The position numbers and the translations under genes are program-made. The notes beneath the pieces are model-generated. The model was not told the DNA's origin, did not search any database, and saw only the letters and a list, made by a program, of their open reading frames with translations. Below are positions 10,670-17,742 of a stretch of 64,000 nt of DNA, one piece after another; the first letter of the stretch is position 1, and each line of letters begins with the position of its first letter. This DNA comes from Hyphococcus luteus (GTDB taxonomy: Bacteria; Pseudomonadota; Alphaproteobacteria; Caulobacterales; Parvularculaceae): the NCBI RefSeq assembly GCF_002943565.1, contig NZ_PJCH01000003.1, positions 413,925-477,924 of the forward strand, given 5' to 3'.

Positions 10670-11022
10670 AACTGCTCCATTGGCGTGCGCGCAATCTGAC
10701 GCCGCCTGACCGATAGGACTCAAAATTGACTACGCGATTGTATAGAGCAAAACAACGCCGACTCTATAGGCAAAAGGTTGCAATCAAAGTGTATCACGAG
10801 TCAAAGTGTATCACGAGTCAATAATAGAGGCGAAAATATCATAAAACTAAGACAATCTTTTTGTATAACATAACGCAACAGGAGGAGAGATCGCCTGTTT
10901 TTACTGGGACTATTGATCGGCGCCAAACAAAATGCATAGATAGGTTGTTCCGTAAGCGCATCTAATTTCCGAAACCGCCCCCTCGCGGCGAGATTAATAC
11001 GACTGAACAGCAATCAAAGGAT
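10670..11022. other. Divergent intergenic region, AT-rich
   Basis: 353 bp between the YD-repeat gene (minus) and the small protein at 11023 (plus). It is AT-rich relative to its surroundings and carries the 17-bp tandem duplication listed separately. The minus-strand frame at 10801-11013 has no export signal, no RBS and no recognisable family, and is not called. Confidence 0.45.
10784..10817. repeat. 17-bp tandem duplication
   Basis: The unit TCAAAGTGTATCACGAG occurs twice head to tail (10784-10800 and 10801-10817), followed by a partial third TCA. It sits in the promoter region between divergent genes and could be a regulator-binding pair or a simple duplication. Confidence 0.7.
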
Positions 11023-11373
11023 ATGGACGCCATGATTTCAAGCCTCGCAGCAGCCTTGTTTTTGTTCGGCGCCAATGGCGAGCCGCAGAAAAGTGTAATG
11101 TGTGTACAATCAAAACACGGAGACGAAAATTACATCATTTTCGCCATTCCTCGTAAACGTTTGGAGGAATTTTCCGACAGAACAATAGAGAAGGAACGGG
11201 ACTTCACAATCGTTTCCTGCCCCGGCAAGTGGGATGCGTCTGCGACCGCTGCATTGTGCAACGCTGTTGAGAAATTCAGCGATGACCTCAAGGCTGCCAT
11301 GACAGAAGTCTATGCAATTTCGCCCGATGAAATGTGTGAGGCTTCGCGGGAGGCGACTGCTCCAAGAGAATAG
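11023..11373 (+). CDS. Hypothetical small, possibly exported protein
   Basis: 116 residues; the ATG at 11032 gives a neater weak signal peptide (MISSLAAALFLFGANG). The body is a mixed-charge domain with four cysteines (VMCVQ, VSCPGKW, AALCNA, EMCEAS) that could form two disulphides if exported. No family recognised. It lies divergent to the RHS locus and upstream of mobile-element debris. Codon use looks natural and the frame is free of antisense competition, so it is probably real. Confidence 0.5.
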   Translation: MDAMISSLAAALFLFGANGEPQKSVMCVQSKHGDENYIIFAIPRKRLEEFSDRTIEKERDFTIVSCPGKWDASATAALCNAVEKFSDDLKAAMTEVYAISPDEMCEASREATAPRE

Positions 11374-11710
11374 ATTATCTTTGACGGCGCCGCTTAATGA
11401 GCCACGCGGCCTTCAACCCAGGGATTGAAAAAGGCGTTTTCAGTCGCGCGTGGATCGAACTGAACATATAGCGGACATCATGCGGGACCATAGGAACATT
11501 CATTAACAAGGCCGCATTGCGCATTCATACGGCCAGGCCCGCATCAACGCAGGCGCTCATTTTTTGAGTTTTACGGCAGATCGGTCTTTCGGTCCCAGGA
11601 GATCCGGCTTTGCGTTTCCACGCCAAAAACGCCTAGCGCTATCACTTCATCCCTCTCCGCCCTGGAGAAGCATTTGTCTGCGGCCCGCTTGATGCGCGCG
11701 TGATCGAACT
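11374..11710. other. Gene-less stretch
   Basis: 337 bp with no intact gene. Some of the right half may be the decayed N-terminal part of the ArdA gene that follows, but no frame survives long enough to show it. Confidence 0.4.
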
Positions 11711-11907
11711 GCGATAGAGGAAGATTACAGGGCAAGTATTCTTCGTTCGCCGATTTCGCTCAGAATTTGACCGAGGAGACGACGAAAACCCCTAAAAACC
11801 TGCAATATTATATCGATTATGAGCGCATGGGGCGCGATCTTGAGATGAACGACGTGCTCGCCGTGGAAACGGGATTTGAAGTAGTTCACGTATTCTGGCG
11901 GCGCTAA
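11711..11907 (+). pseudogene. Antirestriction protein ArdA, decayed C-terminal remnant
   Basis: The last 58 codons (11734-11907) read in one frame as FADFAQNLTEET, LQYYIDYERMGRDLEMN and VETGFEVVHVFW, which is the C-terminal signature of ArdA, a DNA-mimic protein that blocks type I restriction enzymes during conjugation. Immediately upstream, AIEEDY (11711-11728) continues the family pattern in a different frame, so there is a frameshift at about 11730. No start codon or N-terminal half remains. It marks the edge of an old conjugative element. Confidence 0.7.
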
Positions 11908-12013
11908 CGCCGTGATGCAAATTGTGAACCTATGCGTTCAATGGCATTCAATGCTAGCGTAAGCAAATAATCTCCAACCTTGGAGGTTCGGGATAGGCCC
12001 TCGGGTATTGATT

Positions 12014-12044
12014 TTTACCGGCAAAATGCTATTCTGCCGGTAAA
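12014..12044. promoter_or_regulatory. Inverted repeat at a start codon, likely operator
   Basis: Perfect 10-bp arms TTTACCGGCA (12014-12023) and TGCCGGTAAA (12035-12044) are separated by 11 nt; the right arm ends on the A of the ATG at 12044. There is no Shine-Dalgarno motif, so the hairpin or a bound repressor could directly control expression of the nucleotidyltransferase gene. Confidence 0.55.
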
Positions 12045-13081
12045 TGGCTATCCAGGAACTGCCCCTCGTTCTCCAGACCAGCTACGCCGAGCTGACGGAT
12101 TTGCTGCGCGCGCAAACGGCCTCGGACTTCCCGGCAGGATCGACTTTTCGCAAGCGGGAAATTTCCGGCAAATCCTACTGGTACGCCCAAGAGCCGACCG
12201 GACCGCAAGGGCGCCCGCCAGAGCGCTATCTCGGTCCAGACACCGAGGAACTGGCGGCCGCAATCGAGCGAGGACAAGCAGCCAAAGCGGACGCCGATGC
12301 GCGCAAGGCGATCATCCGGTCACTAAAGGCGGCCGGGCTGCCTGAACCGGATACGCTCACCGCAGCAATCCTCGAAGCCCTGGCAGGCGCAGGCGTCTTC
12401 CGCCTGAGGGGCGTCGTTGTCGGCACGGTCGCCTTCCAGACCTATGCGGGCCTTCTTGGCGTCAGATTGCCTGGCGCCGCCATCAGAACCGGCGATGTCG
12501 ATATCGCGCAAGATTACGGCGTCGCTGTAGGAATCGACGATGCGCTCGAGACTTCGTTCCTCGACATTCTGCGGCAGGTCGACAAACGCTTTTCGCCCGT
12601 GCCGCATATTTCATCACAGACCGCTGCAACGACCTACGCCCGCCCAGGCGGTTACCGCGTGGATGTACTGACGACCAATCGAGGGAAGGATCGCGACGCT
12701 CCCGTCACACTGCCCAGCCTGAAGACCGACGCAGTTCCCCTTCGTTTTCTCGACTTCCTGTTGAAAGAGACGGTCCAGGCGGCGGTGCTCAGCAAGACAG
12801 GCGTTCTCGTCAACATACCGACGCCAGAGCGATATGCGGTTCACAAGCTGATCGTTTCAACCTTGCGGCATTCGGTAGGCGAAAGCGCGGCCAAGGCCGA
12901 CAAGGATGTTGCGCAGGCCGCGACGCTGATCGAGGCATTCTCGGTCAAGCGCCGCCTTAACGATTTCAACGAAGTCCTTCGCGAAGCGAAGAAGCGCGGC
13001 GTTGGCTGGCGCGAACGTCTGCAAACTAGCGCAGGTCGCTTGCCGGAAGAAATCAGATTGCTCTCAAAATTGCTGACCTGA
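12044..13081 (+). CDS. GSU2403-family nucleotidyltransferase-fold protein
   Basis: 345 residues. The nucleotidyltransferase centre is GT (127-128) followed by TGDVDIAQ (149-156), giving the hallmark pair of aspartates; the rest matches the NTP_transf_8/GSU2403 family, including the later PTPERYAVHKLIV motif. The biochemical role of the family is not established; many members sit in mobile or defence regions. The start is at the end of an inverted repeat and lacks an RBS. It is flanked by ArdA and integrase debris. A fragment of a second family member lies at 53060-53193. Confidence 0.8.
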   Translation: MAIQELPLVLQTSYAELTDLLRAQTASDFPAGSTFRKREISGKSYWYAQEPTGPQGRPPERYLGPDTEELAAAIERGQAAKADADARKAIIRSLKAAGLPEPDTLTAAILEALAGAGVFRLRGVVVGTVAFQTYAGLLGVRLPGAAIRTGDVDIAQDYGVAVGIDDALETSFLDILRQVDKRFSPVPHISSQTAATTYARPGGYRVDVLTTNRGKDRDAPVTLPSLKTDAVPLRFLDFLLKETVQAAVLSKTGVLVNIPTPERYAVHKLIVSTLRHSVGESAAKADKDVAQAATLIEAFSVKRRLNDFNEVLREAKKRGVGWRERLQTSAGRLPEEIRLLSKLLT

Positions 13082-13314
13082 TATCTGGCGCCGGCTTGAC
13101 GGATTGAATTGTAAAACAGCATGCAGCGTCATCAAAAAAATTTGATCTCGCCACTGACAAACATGCACAAACGTGATACAGAATACGCCATGTTTGGGAA
13201 CTGAATTACTCAAGCATAAAAATGTGTTGGAATGATGCTTGGTACACGGATGAACAATCTCTCGCAAGATTTTGAAAGAAAAATCAGACTCGGGACAGGT
13301 GAATCCTCTCCTGG

Positions 13315-13437
13315 GATCAGCGTGTCGAAATGATGCAATGGTGGGCCGATTATCTGGACGGCCTCAGAATACCCGATCGCCACAAACGCCCTGCTTCCGA
13401 CCCGGCTGGCCGGGATTTCATTTACATTGGCAAGTAA
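13315..13437 (+). pseudogene. Tyrosine recombinase (integrase) C-terminal remnant
   Basis: 41 codons ending in TAA read QRVEMMQWWADYLDGLR and a basic tail, which resembles the final helix and tail of P4-type integrases (after the catalytic Tyr). The preceding bases shift frame at a run of G (13313-13315). No catalytic residues remain. Together with the ArdA remnant this suggests an older integrated element whose ends collapsed here. Confidence 0.45.
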
Positions 13438-13463
13438 TCCGCATCACTGTAGGGCCTATAGCC

Positions 13464-14396
13464 ATGCCGCCGCTTCAATATATGAAAACCAGTATCGAAC
13501 ACCTCCCTGAGAAGAAGCAGCGCGAACTCGCGCGCATCCAGGAGATCCTGTTTGAGGAGTTCGATCTCGCCCGCGGCAAGAACAGCCAGAAGGAATACGA
13601 CAAGAAAGGCCGCATCCTCAAAATCGTCCTGTTCGGCTCATATGCGAGAGGCGACTGGGTCGACGAAGCCGGCAAGACCGCCAAGGGCTACCAATCGGAC
13701 TTCGATCTCCTCATCGTGGTCAACTACAAGCAGCTCACGGACATGGCCACCTACTGGTACAAGGCCGAAGACCGCATCATACGCGAGAAATCCATCAAAA
13801 CTCCCATCGGTCTCATCGTCCACTCGCTCAGCGAGGTGAACGACAAGCTGGCGCATGGGCAATACTTCTTTGTCGATATCGTCCGCGACGGGATAGCCCT
13901 CTACGAACTCGAAGGTCATCGCTTTGTCGATCCGAAGCCGCTCAATGAGAAAGAAGCGTATGAGATGGCAAAGGAGTATTTCGACGAATGGTTATCCGCC
14001 TCAGAAAACAATCTCAAGACGTTTGAGTATTGTCTCAGTGAGAAAATGTGGAAGAAGGCAGCTTTTGAACTCCACCAAACAGTCGAGAGCTTATACGGTT
14101 GTTATCTGCTGACAACGACGCTCTACAGTCCTTCTACCCATAATCTAAAAAAGCTGCGTTCGCTCGTTGAAGAAAAGGACGAACGATTCCGCGCGATTTG
14201 GCTTGATGAAGACCGTTTTCAGAGGCGAAGCTTTGAACGTCTAAAAGATGCTTATATTAAGGCGCGGTATTCAAAACATTATGTAATCGCAGAAGACGAA
14301 CTCGGATGGCTTGGCGAGCGCGCGAAGCTTCTGGCCAATCTAGTCCAAAAGGTTTGCAGGAAGCGATTGAGCGGCCTCATAAATGTAACCGAATAA
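13464..14396 (+). CDS. Nucleotidyltransferase (MNT) - HEPN fusion protein
   Basis: 310 residues from the ATG at 13464 (AGGG about 9 nt upstream); a longer open frame from 13272 only covers integrase debris. The N-terminal domain has the minimal nucleotidyltransferase signature GSYARGDW (58-65) with QSDFDLLIV (Asp79, Asp81). The C-terminal half (about 165-290) is a helical HEPN domain (PF05168-like) with KARYSKHYVI. When separate, MNT and HEPN form toxin-antitoxin pairs in which MNT AMPylates the HEPN ribonuclease; a fusion may silence itself in cis. It stands at the left edge of the defence island. Its own activity is unproven. Confidence 0.8.
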   Translation: MPPLQYMKTSIEHLPEKKQRELARIQEILFEEFDLARGKNSQKEYDKKGRILKIVLFGSYARGDWVDEAGKTAKGYQSDFDLLIVVNYKQLTDMATYWYKAEDRIIREKSIKTPIGLIVHSLSEVNDKLAHGQYFFVDIVRDGIALYELEGHRFVDPKPLNEKEAYEMAKEYFDEWLSASENNLKTFEYCLSEKMWKKAAFELHQTVESLYGCYLLTTTLYSPSTHNLKKLRSLVEEKDERFRAIWLDEDRFQRRSFERLKDAYIKARYSKHYVIAEDELGWLGERAKLLANLVQKVCRKRLSGLINVTE

Positions 14397-14703
14397 GAAG
14401 CGTTGAGATACGCATTGAACAAAGCATTCACCGGATCGAAACGCGCCAAGGAAGGCGCAAAGCGTCACGCCAACTGCACAATGTCGCGTATATCCTCAAA
14501 CCGGTGGGGAGGTCATGGTCTGCTGTAATTCGTGACTGTGTATTGAACGGCTAAATAGGACGTAAATAATCCGTGGCCTTTAGATTTTGGGCGTTTTCCA
14601 CAATCTGCTACAATATCTAGATTTATTCTTGGCGGCCACTTGGTGTGAGTGCTAAATTCTGTGAACGAATGGAGAACGGTGAAATCTGCGAGGTCAGCGG
14701 CTA
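14397..14703. other. Intergenic region before the CBASS operon
   Basis: 307 bp without a gene. AT content rises towards the patatin start, as expected for its promoter, but I see no clear -35/-10 pair, hairpin or regulator gene. Confidence 0.4.
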
Positions 14704-15663
14704 ATGAGTGTGAGCGAGCCGGGAAAAGATAGGTCAACGTGTTATATCCTAAGCCTCGATGGGGGTGGCGCTAAAGGCTTTTATACTTTGGGCGTTCTTC
14801 GCGAGCTAGAAGGTCTTCTCGGCACACCGCTTTGCCAAAAATTCGACCTAATTTTTGGCACAAGCACCGGGTCGATCATTGCGGCCCTTTTGGCGATCGG
14901 TCGCTCCGTAGAAGATGTTCATGATCTTTACAATGAGCATGTTCCTCGCATTATGCGTGCAAAGTCTCCTAGCGCAAAATCGCTGAAGTTGGGCGAAGCA
15001 GGTGAAGCCGCAGTCGGCGATATGCGTTTCGATGCGGTTAGGACCGGCCTTGGCATCGTAGCGGCCAAATGGCAGGTCGAAACGCCAATGATTTTTAAGA
15101 GCACTCCGGAGCAGGCGCACGGCCGTAAGGCGACCTTTGTTCCAGGCTTTGGCTGCACTCTCTCAGACGCTGTTCAAGCTTCCTCTTCTGCCTACCCGTT
15201 TTTCGAGCGGAAATGGGTGACAACGCATCAAGGAGACAATGTAGAATTGGTGGACGGCGGCTACTGTGCGAATAATCCGACACTATATGCGCTCGCAGAT
15301 GCAGTTGCCGCATTTGGCGTAAAGCCGGAACAATGTCACGTACTAAGCCTTGGCACGGGAAATTATCCCGAGCCTAAGCCGACGCTAGTGAAGCGGGTCG
15401 TAAAAAATCTACGCTCGGTTCAATTGCTCCAAAAAACTTTATCTGTGAATACGGCCTCGATGGAGCAATTGCGCCGCGTTTTGTTTCCTCAGACGCCGAC
15501 AGTGCGAATTGACGACACGTTTGATCACCCTGAAATGGCTACGGATTTTTTGGAGCACGATATGGCCAAGCTCAACCTCTTGCGCCAGCGCGGAGCGGAG
15601 TCTTTTGCGAGCCGCGAGTTCGAAATCGTCGAATTGCTAGGAGAGCGCGATGGCCATTCCTGA
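14704..15663 (+). CDS. CBASS effector, patatin-like phospholipase
   Basis: 319 residues. The patatin catalytic parts are complete: oxyanion loop DGGGAKG (19-25), nucleophile elbow GTSTGS with Ser54, and the Asp of VDGGYCANNP (Asp184). No signal peptide or membrane segment, so it would act from the cytoplasm on the inner membrane. The stop overlaps the start of a CD-NTase gene by 14 bp, the arrangement of CBASS operons with CapV-type effectors: phage sensing makes a cyclic nucleotide, which turns on lipid hydrolysis and kills the cell. No Cap2/Cap3 ubiquitin-like genes are present, so this is a minimal two-gene (type I) CBASS. Confidence 0.88.
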   Translation: MSVSEPGKDRSTCYILSLDGGGAKGFYTLGVLRELEGLLGTPLCQKFDLIFGTSTGSIIAALLAIGRSVEDVHDLYNEHVPRIMRAKSPSAKSLKLGEAGEAAVGDMRFDAVRTGLGIVAAKWQVETPMIFKSTPEQAHGRKATFVPGFGCTLSDAVQASSSAYPFFERKWVTTHQGDNVELVDGGYCANNPTLYALADAVAAFGVKPEQCHVLSLGTGNYPEPKPTLVKRVVKNLRSVQLLQKTLSVNTASMEQLRRVLFPQTPTVRIDDTFDHPEMATDFLEHDMAKLNLLRQRGAESFASREFEIVELLGERDGHS

Positions 15664-16564
15664 AGCCCAATTAGAAACCTGGTCTCACCAGGGCGCCAAG
15701 ACTCAGTCGGCATCGACCTATCAGTCGATCAAGTCTGTATTGGAAGATCCAAGCTCGCCGTTTTGGCTTCGATCATTCGATATTTTTCTGCAGGGATCCT
15801 ATGGAAATGATACTAATATTTACAGGGACAGCGACGTTGATGTCGTGATCTGTCTGACGTCCACATATTATTTCGATATTGATGGGCTGAACCCCTCCGA
15901 TAAAGATTTATTTGAAAGTGATAGGATTCCGGAGCCATATGGTTTTCCAAAATTCAGAGCCGAGGTTCTAGCCTGGCTGACAAAAAAGTTCGGGCCCAGC
16001 GTACACCTAGGACGCAAGGCAATTTCTGTTCCCGGAAACGGTAATCGCAGAGACGCAGATGTCCTTGTCTGCGCAGAGCATCGTGACTATCGAAAATACA
16101 CGCGCTCAGGCATCGACGACTTTGACAAAGGCGTTGTCTTTTGGACGCGCGATGGAAAGCAAATAGTAAATTACCCCAAACAGCATCGCGATAACTGTAC
16201 CGCGAAGCACCAAAATACTCTTGCGCGTTTCAAACCAAATGTTCGTATCATGAAAAACATGCGCAATGTCATGCTTGAGCGCGACCTAATCGCAGACTCC
16301 GTAGCGCCTTCTTATTTCCTGGAAGGCATGCTTTCAAATGTTCCGAACTCAGAATTTACGAACAGTTACAGCCAGACCTTCCTCAATGCGATTGTGTGGC
16401 TATATAACTGTGATCCAAACGCACTGACGTGTGTTAATGATCTGCATTTTCTGATCCGGGATGGACAGGAAGTTTGTTGGAATATGGCCGATTTTGAAAA
16501 AACTCGCTCCGCTTTATGGACTTTATGGGATAGTTGGTCGGGGCCACGACGACAAGCAATCTAA
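15650..16564 (+). CDS. CBASS cyclic-oligonucleotide synthase (CD-NTase)
   Basis: 304 residues. The DNA polymerase beta-like core has LQGSYGNDTNI (GS at 49-50), the metal-binding pair in RDSDVDVVI (Asp62, Asp64) and a third acidic residue in RRDADVLV (Asp137). The C-terminal helical half fits a bacterial cGAS-like fold. I cannot tell the clade or the nucleotide product. Translation is coupled to the patatin gene upstream. The 3' end overlaps by 4 bp the convergent 2TM-beta effector gene, so antisense transcription between the two systems is likely. Confidence 0.87.
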   Translation: MAIPEAQLETWSHQGAKTQSASTYQSIKSVLEDPSSPFWLRSFDIFLQGSYGNDTNIYRDSDVDVVICLTSTYYFDIDGLNPSDKDLFESDRIPEPYGFPKFRAEVLAWLTKKFGPSVHLGRKAISVPGNGNRRDADVLVCAEHRDYRKYTRSGIDDFDKGVVFWTRDGKQIVNYPKQHRDNCTAKHQNTLARFKPNVRIMKNMRNVMLERDLIADSVAPSYFLEGMLSNVPNSEFTNSYSQTFLNAIVWLYNCDPNALTCVNDLHFLIRDGQEVCWNMADFEKTRSALWTLWDSWSGPRRQAI

Positions 16565-17184
16565 CTGTCGTAAAGCTTCACGCCTTGCTCATAGCTGTCG
16601 ATTTCTCCGCGCCGCCGTTCAGAGACCGTAATCGTGCCGACATTTTTCCGCTCGGTCCAATACTCTCCCTTGAACATCGCAGGACGATAACCGCGAACGT
16701 GGAATGAGGCGCTTCCCTGGTGAAAGGCGCTCTTTTTTTCCCGTAAATGGATATCAGGCTGATTTTCGTACACGACCGCCAAGCGAAAAACGCCTTGGTC
16801 ATCAGCGAACGAGAAAGCGACTGTTTTGGAACGCGATTCTTCTGTGAATACACGCATACAGAATTTAGAGGCTGATTGATCGATTTGCACAAAACCACGG
16901 ATCGGATCCTTCCTCTTACCGGTCTCCGGATCCGTCCATGTCGTGTGAATTTCCCCTCTCCAGACACCTAGCAAGTCAGGCGTGCCCGCGACAAACCGTC
17001 TGATCAACGGCAACCGCCACAGGAAATGATCGTAGGCAACAAAGGTTGCGCTTGCGACTGTCATGGCAGCTATGAATGGTCGTGCCGCATCGACAAGCGT
17101 TGTTGGCAATCCAAAAATTAGCGCAGCAACCAACCAGGTCAGCGCTGTTACGACGACGATTGAAATTCGGATTCGATTATTCAT
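16561..17184 (-). CDS. Cap15-like 2TM beta-barrel effector
   Basis: 207 residues. Two membrane helices (about residues 6-28 and 34-55) are followed by a beta-rich domain: DLLGVWRGEIHTTW, IDQSASKFCMRVF, VYENQPD and GEYWTERKNVGTITVSERRR. This is the layout of the S-2TM-beta (Cap15_CD_rec) family, whose barrel binds a cyclic nucleotide and whose helices disrupt the inner membrane. Its start overlaps by 8 bp the end of the DAC-like gene, so these two form an operon running towards the CBASS genes. Family members act as CBASS effectors (Cap15) or as the effector of Panoptes (OptE). Operon structure favours pairing with the DAC-like protein; sharing the neighbouring CD-NTase signal is the alternative. 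Confidence 0.8.
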   Translation of the reverse strand: MNNRIRISIVVVTALTWLVAALIFGLPTTLVDAARPFIAAMTVASATFVAYDHFLWRLPLIRRFVAGTPDLLGVWRGEIHTTWTDPETGKRKDPIRGFVQIDQSASKFCMRVFTEESRSKTVAFSFADDQGVFRLAVVYENQPDIHLREKKSAFHQGSASFHVRGYRPAMFKGEYWTERKNVGTITVSERRRGEIDSYEQGVKLYDS

Positions 17185-17641
17185 GTAGAGTCCGTCGTTT
17201 CACTTGGCCTGTCGTAAAAAGATACGCCTGCTCTGGAGACCATGTAATTACTCCGTCAACATGGTCGACACAGCTCATTGCAAGGGAACTATGAAAACGC
17301 GCGCCCATATTCATTAGTTCTGAAATACCTGCATTTGGGGCAAACAAACGATAAGACCAGCCAGTTACCACATACCGGCCAAGAGCTTCATCGTATCCTC
17401 CCAACACCGCTCCGTCATGAATTGCCGGATTCAAGCTGCAGGCTTTTCGAAGTTGGTTTAAAAAGTCATGATCAATTGCCATACCAGTTGCCGGTTCTGG
17501 ATCACGCGGCATCGGCGAAACAAATGCGGGAAGCTTTCGGCTATCAGTCAAGCAAAGGATTCCGGACGAAGCATATTGACCATTGCGCTCCCTTTCAGCG
17601 CAAACGTTGAATAGTTCGACAAGAAGGTCCTGCTGGATCAT
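17177..17641 (-). CDS. DisA_N/DAC-like diadenylate-cyclase-domain protein
   Basis: 154 residues, little more than one domain. It follows the DAC pattern: a beta strand with ASSGILCLTD (25-33), a helix (DFLNQLRKACSL), the substrate motif DGAVL (76-80), GARFHSSLAMS (113-123) at the place of the usual GxRHRxA motif, and the closing strands VITWSPEQAYLFTTGQV. The conserved DGA is intact, but RHR reads RFH, so activity may be altered or lost. AGGG lies 7 nt before the ATG. It is the first gene of a two-gene operon with the 2TM-beta effector. I infer that it makes (or senses) c-di-AMP or a related nucleotide for that effector. The domain call is from pattern reading and should be tested by structure prediction. 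Confidence 0.6.
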   Translation of the reverse strand: MIQQDLLVELFNVCAERERNGQYASSGILCLTDSRKLPAFVSPMPRDPEPATGMAIDHDFLNQLRKACSLNPAIHDGAVLGGYDEALGRYVVTGWSYRLFAPNAGISELMNMGARFHSSLAMSCVDHVDGVITWSPEQAYLFTTGQVKRRTLHE

Positions 17642-17742
17642 ATGCGTGCCCTAAGTTGCCGTGCTGTAGCCATTCCGTCCGCCGCCCCACAAAAGCAGAC
17701 GGACCCAGCTTCCATAAAGCATGTGCCCAATAAACTGCAATC

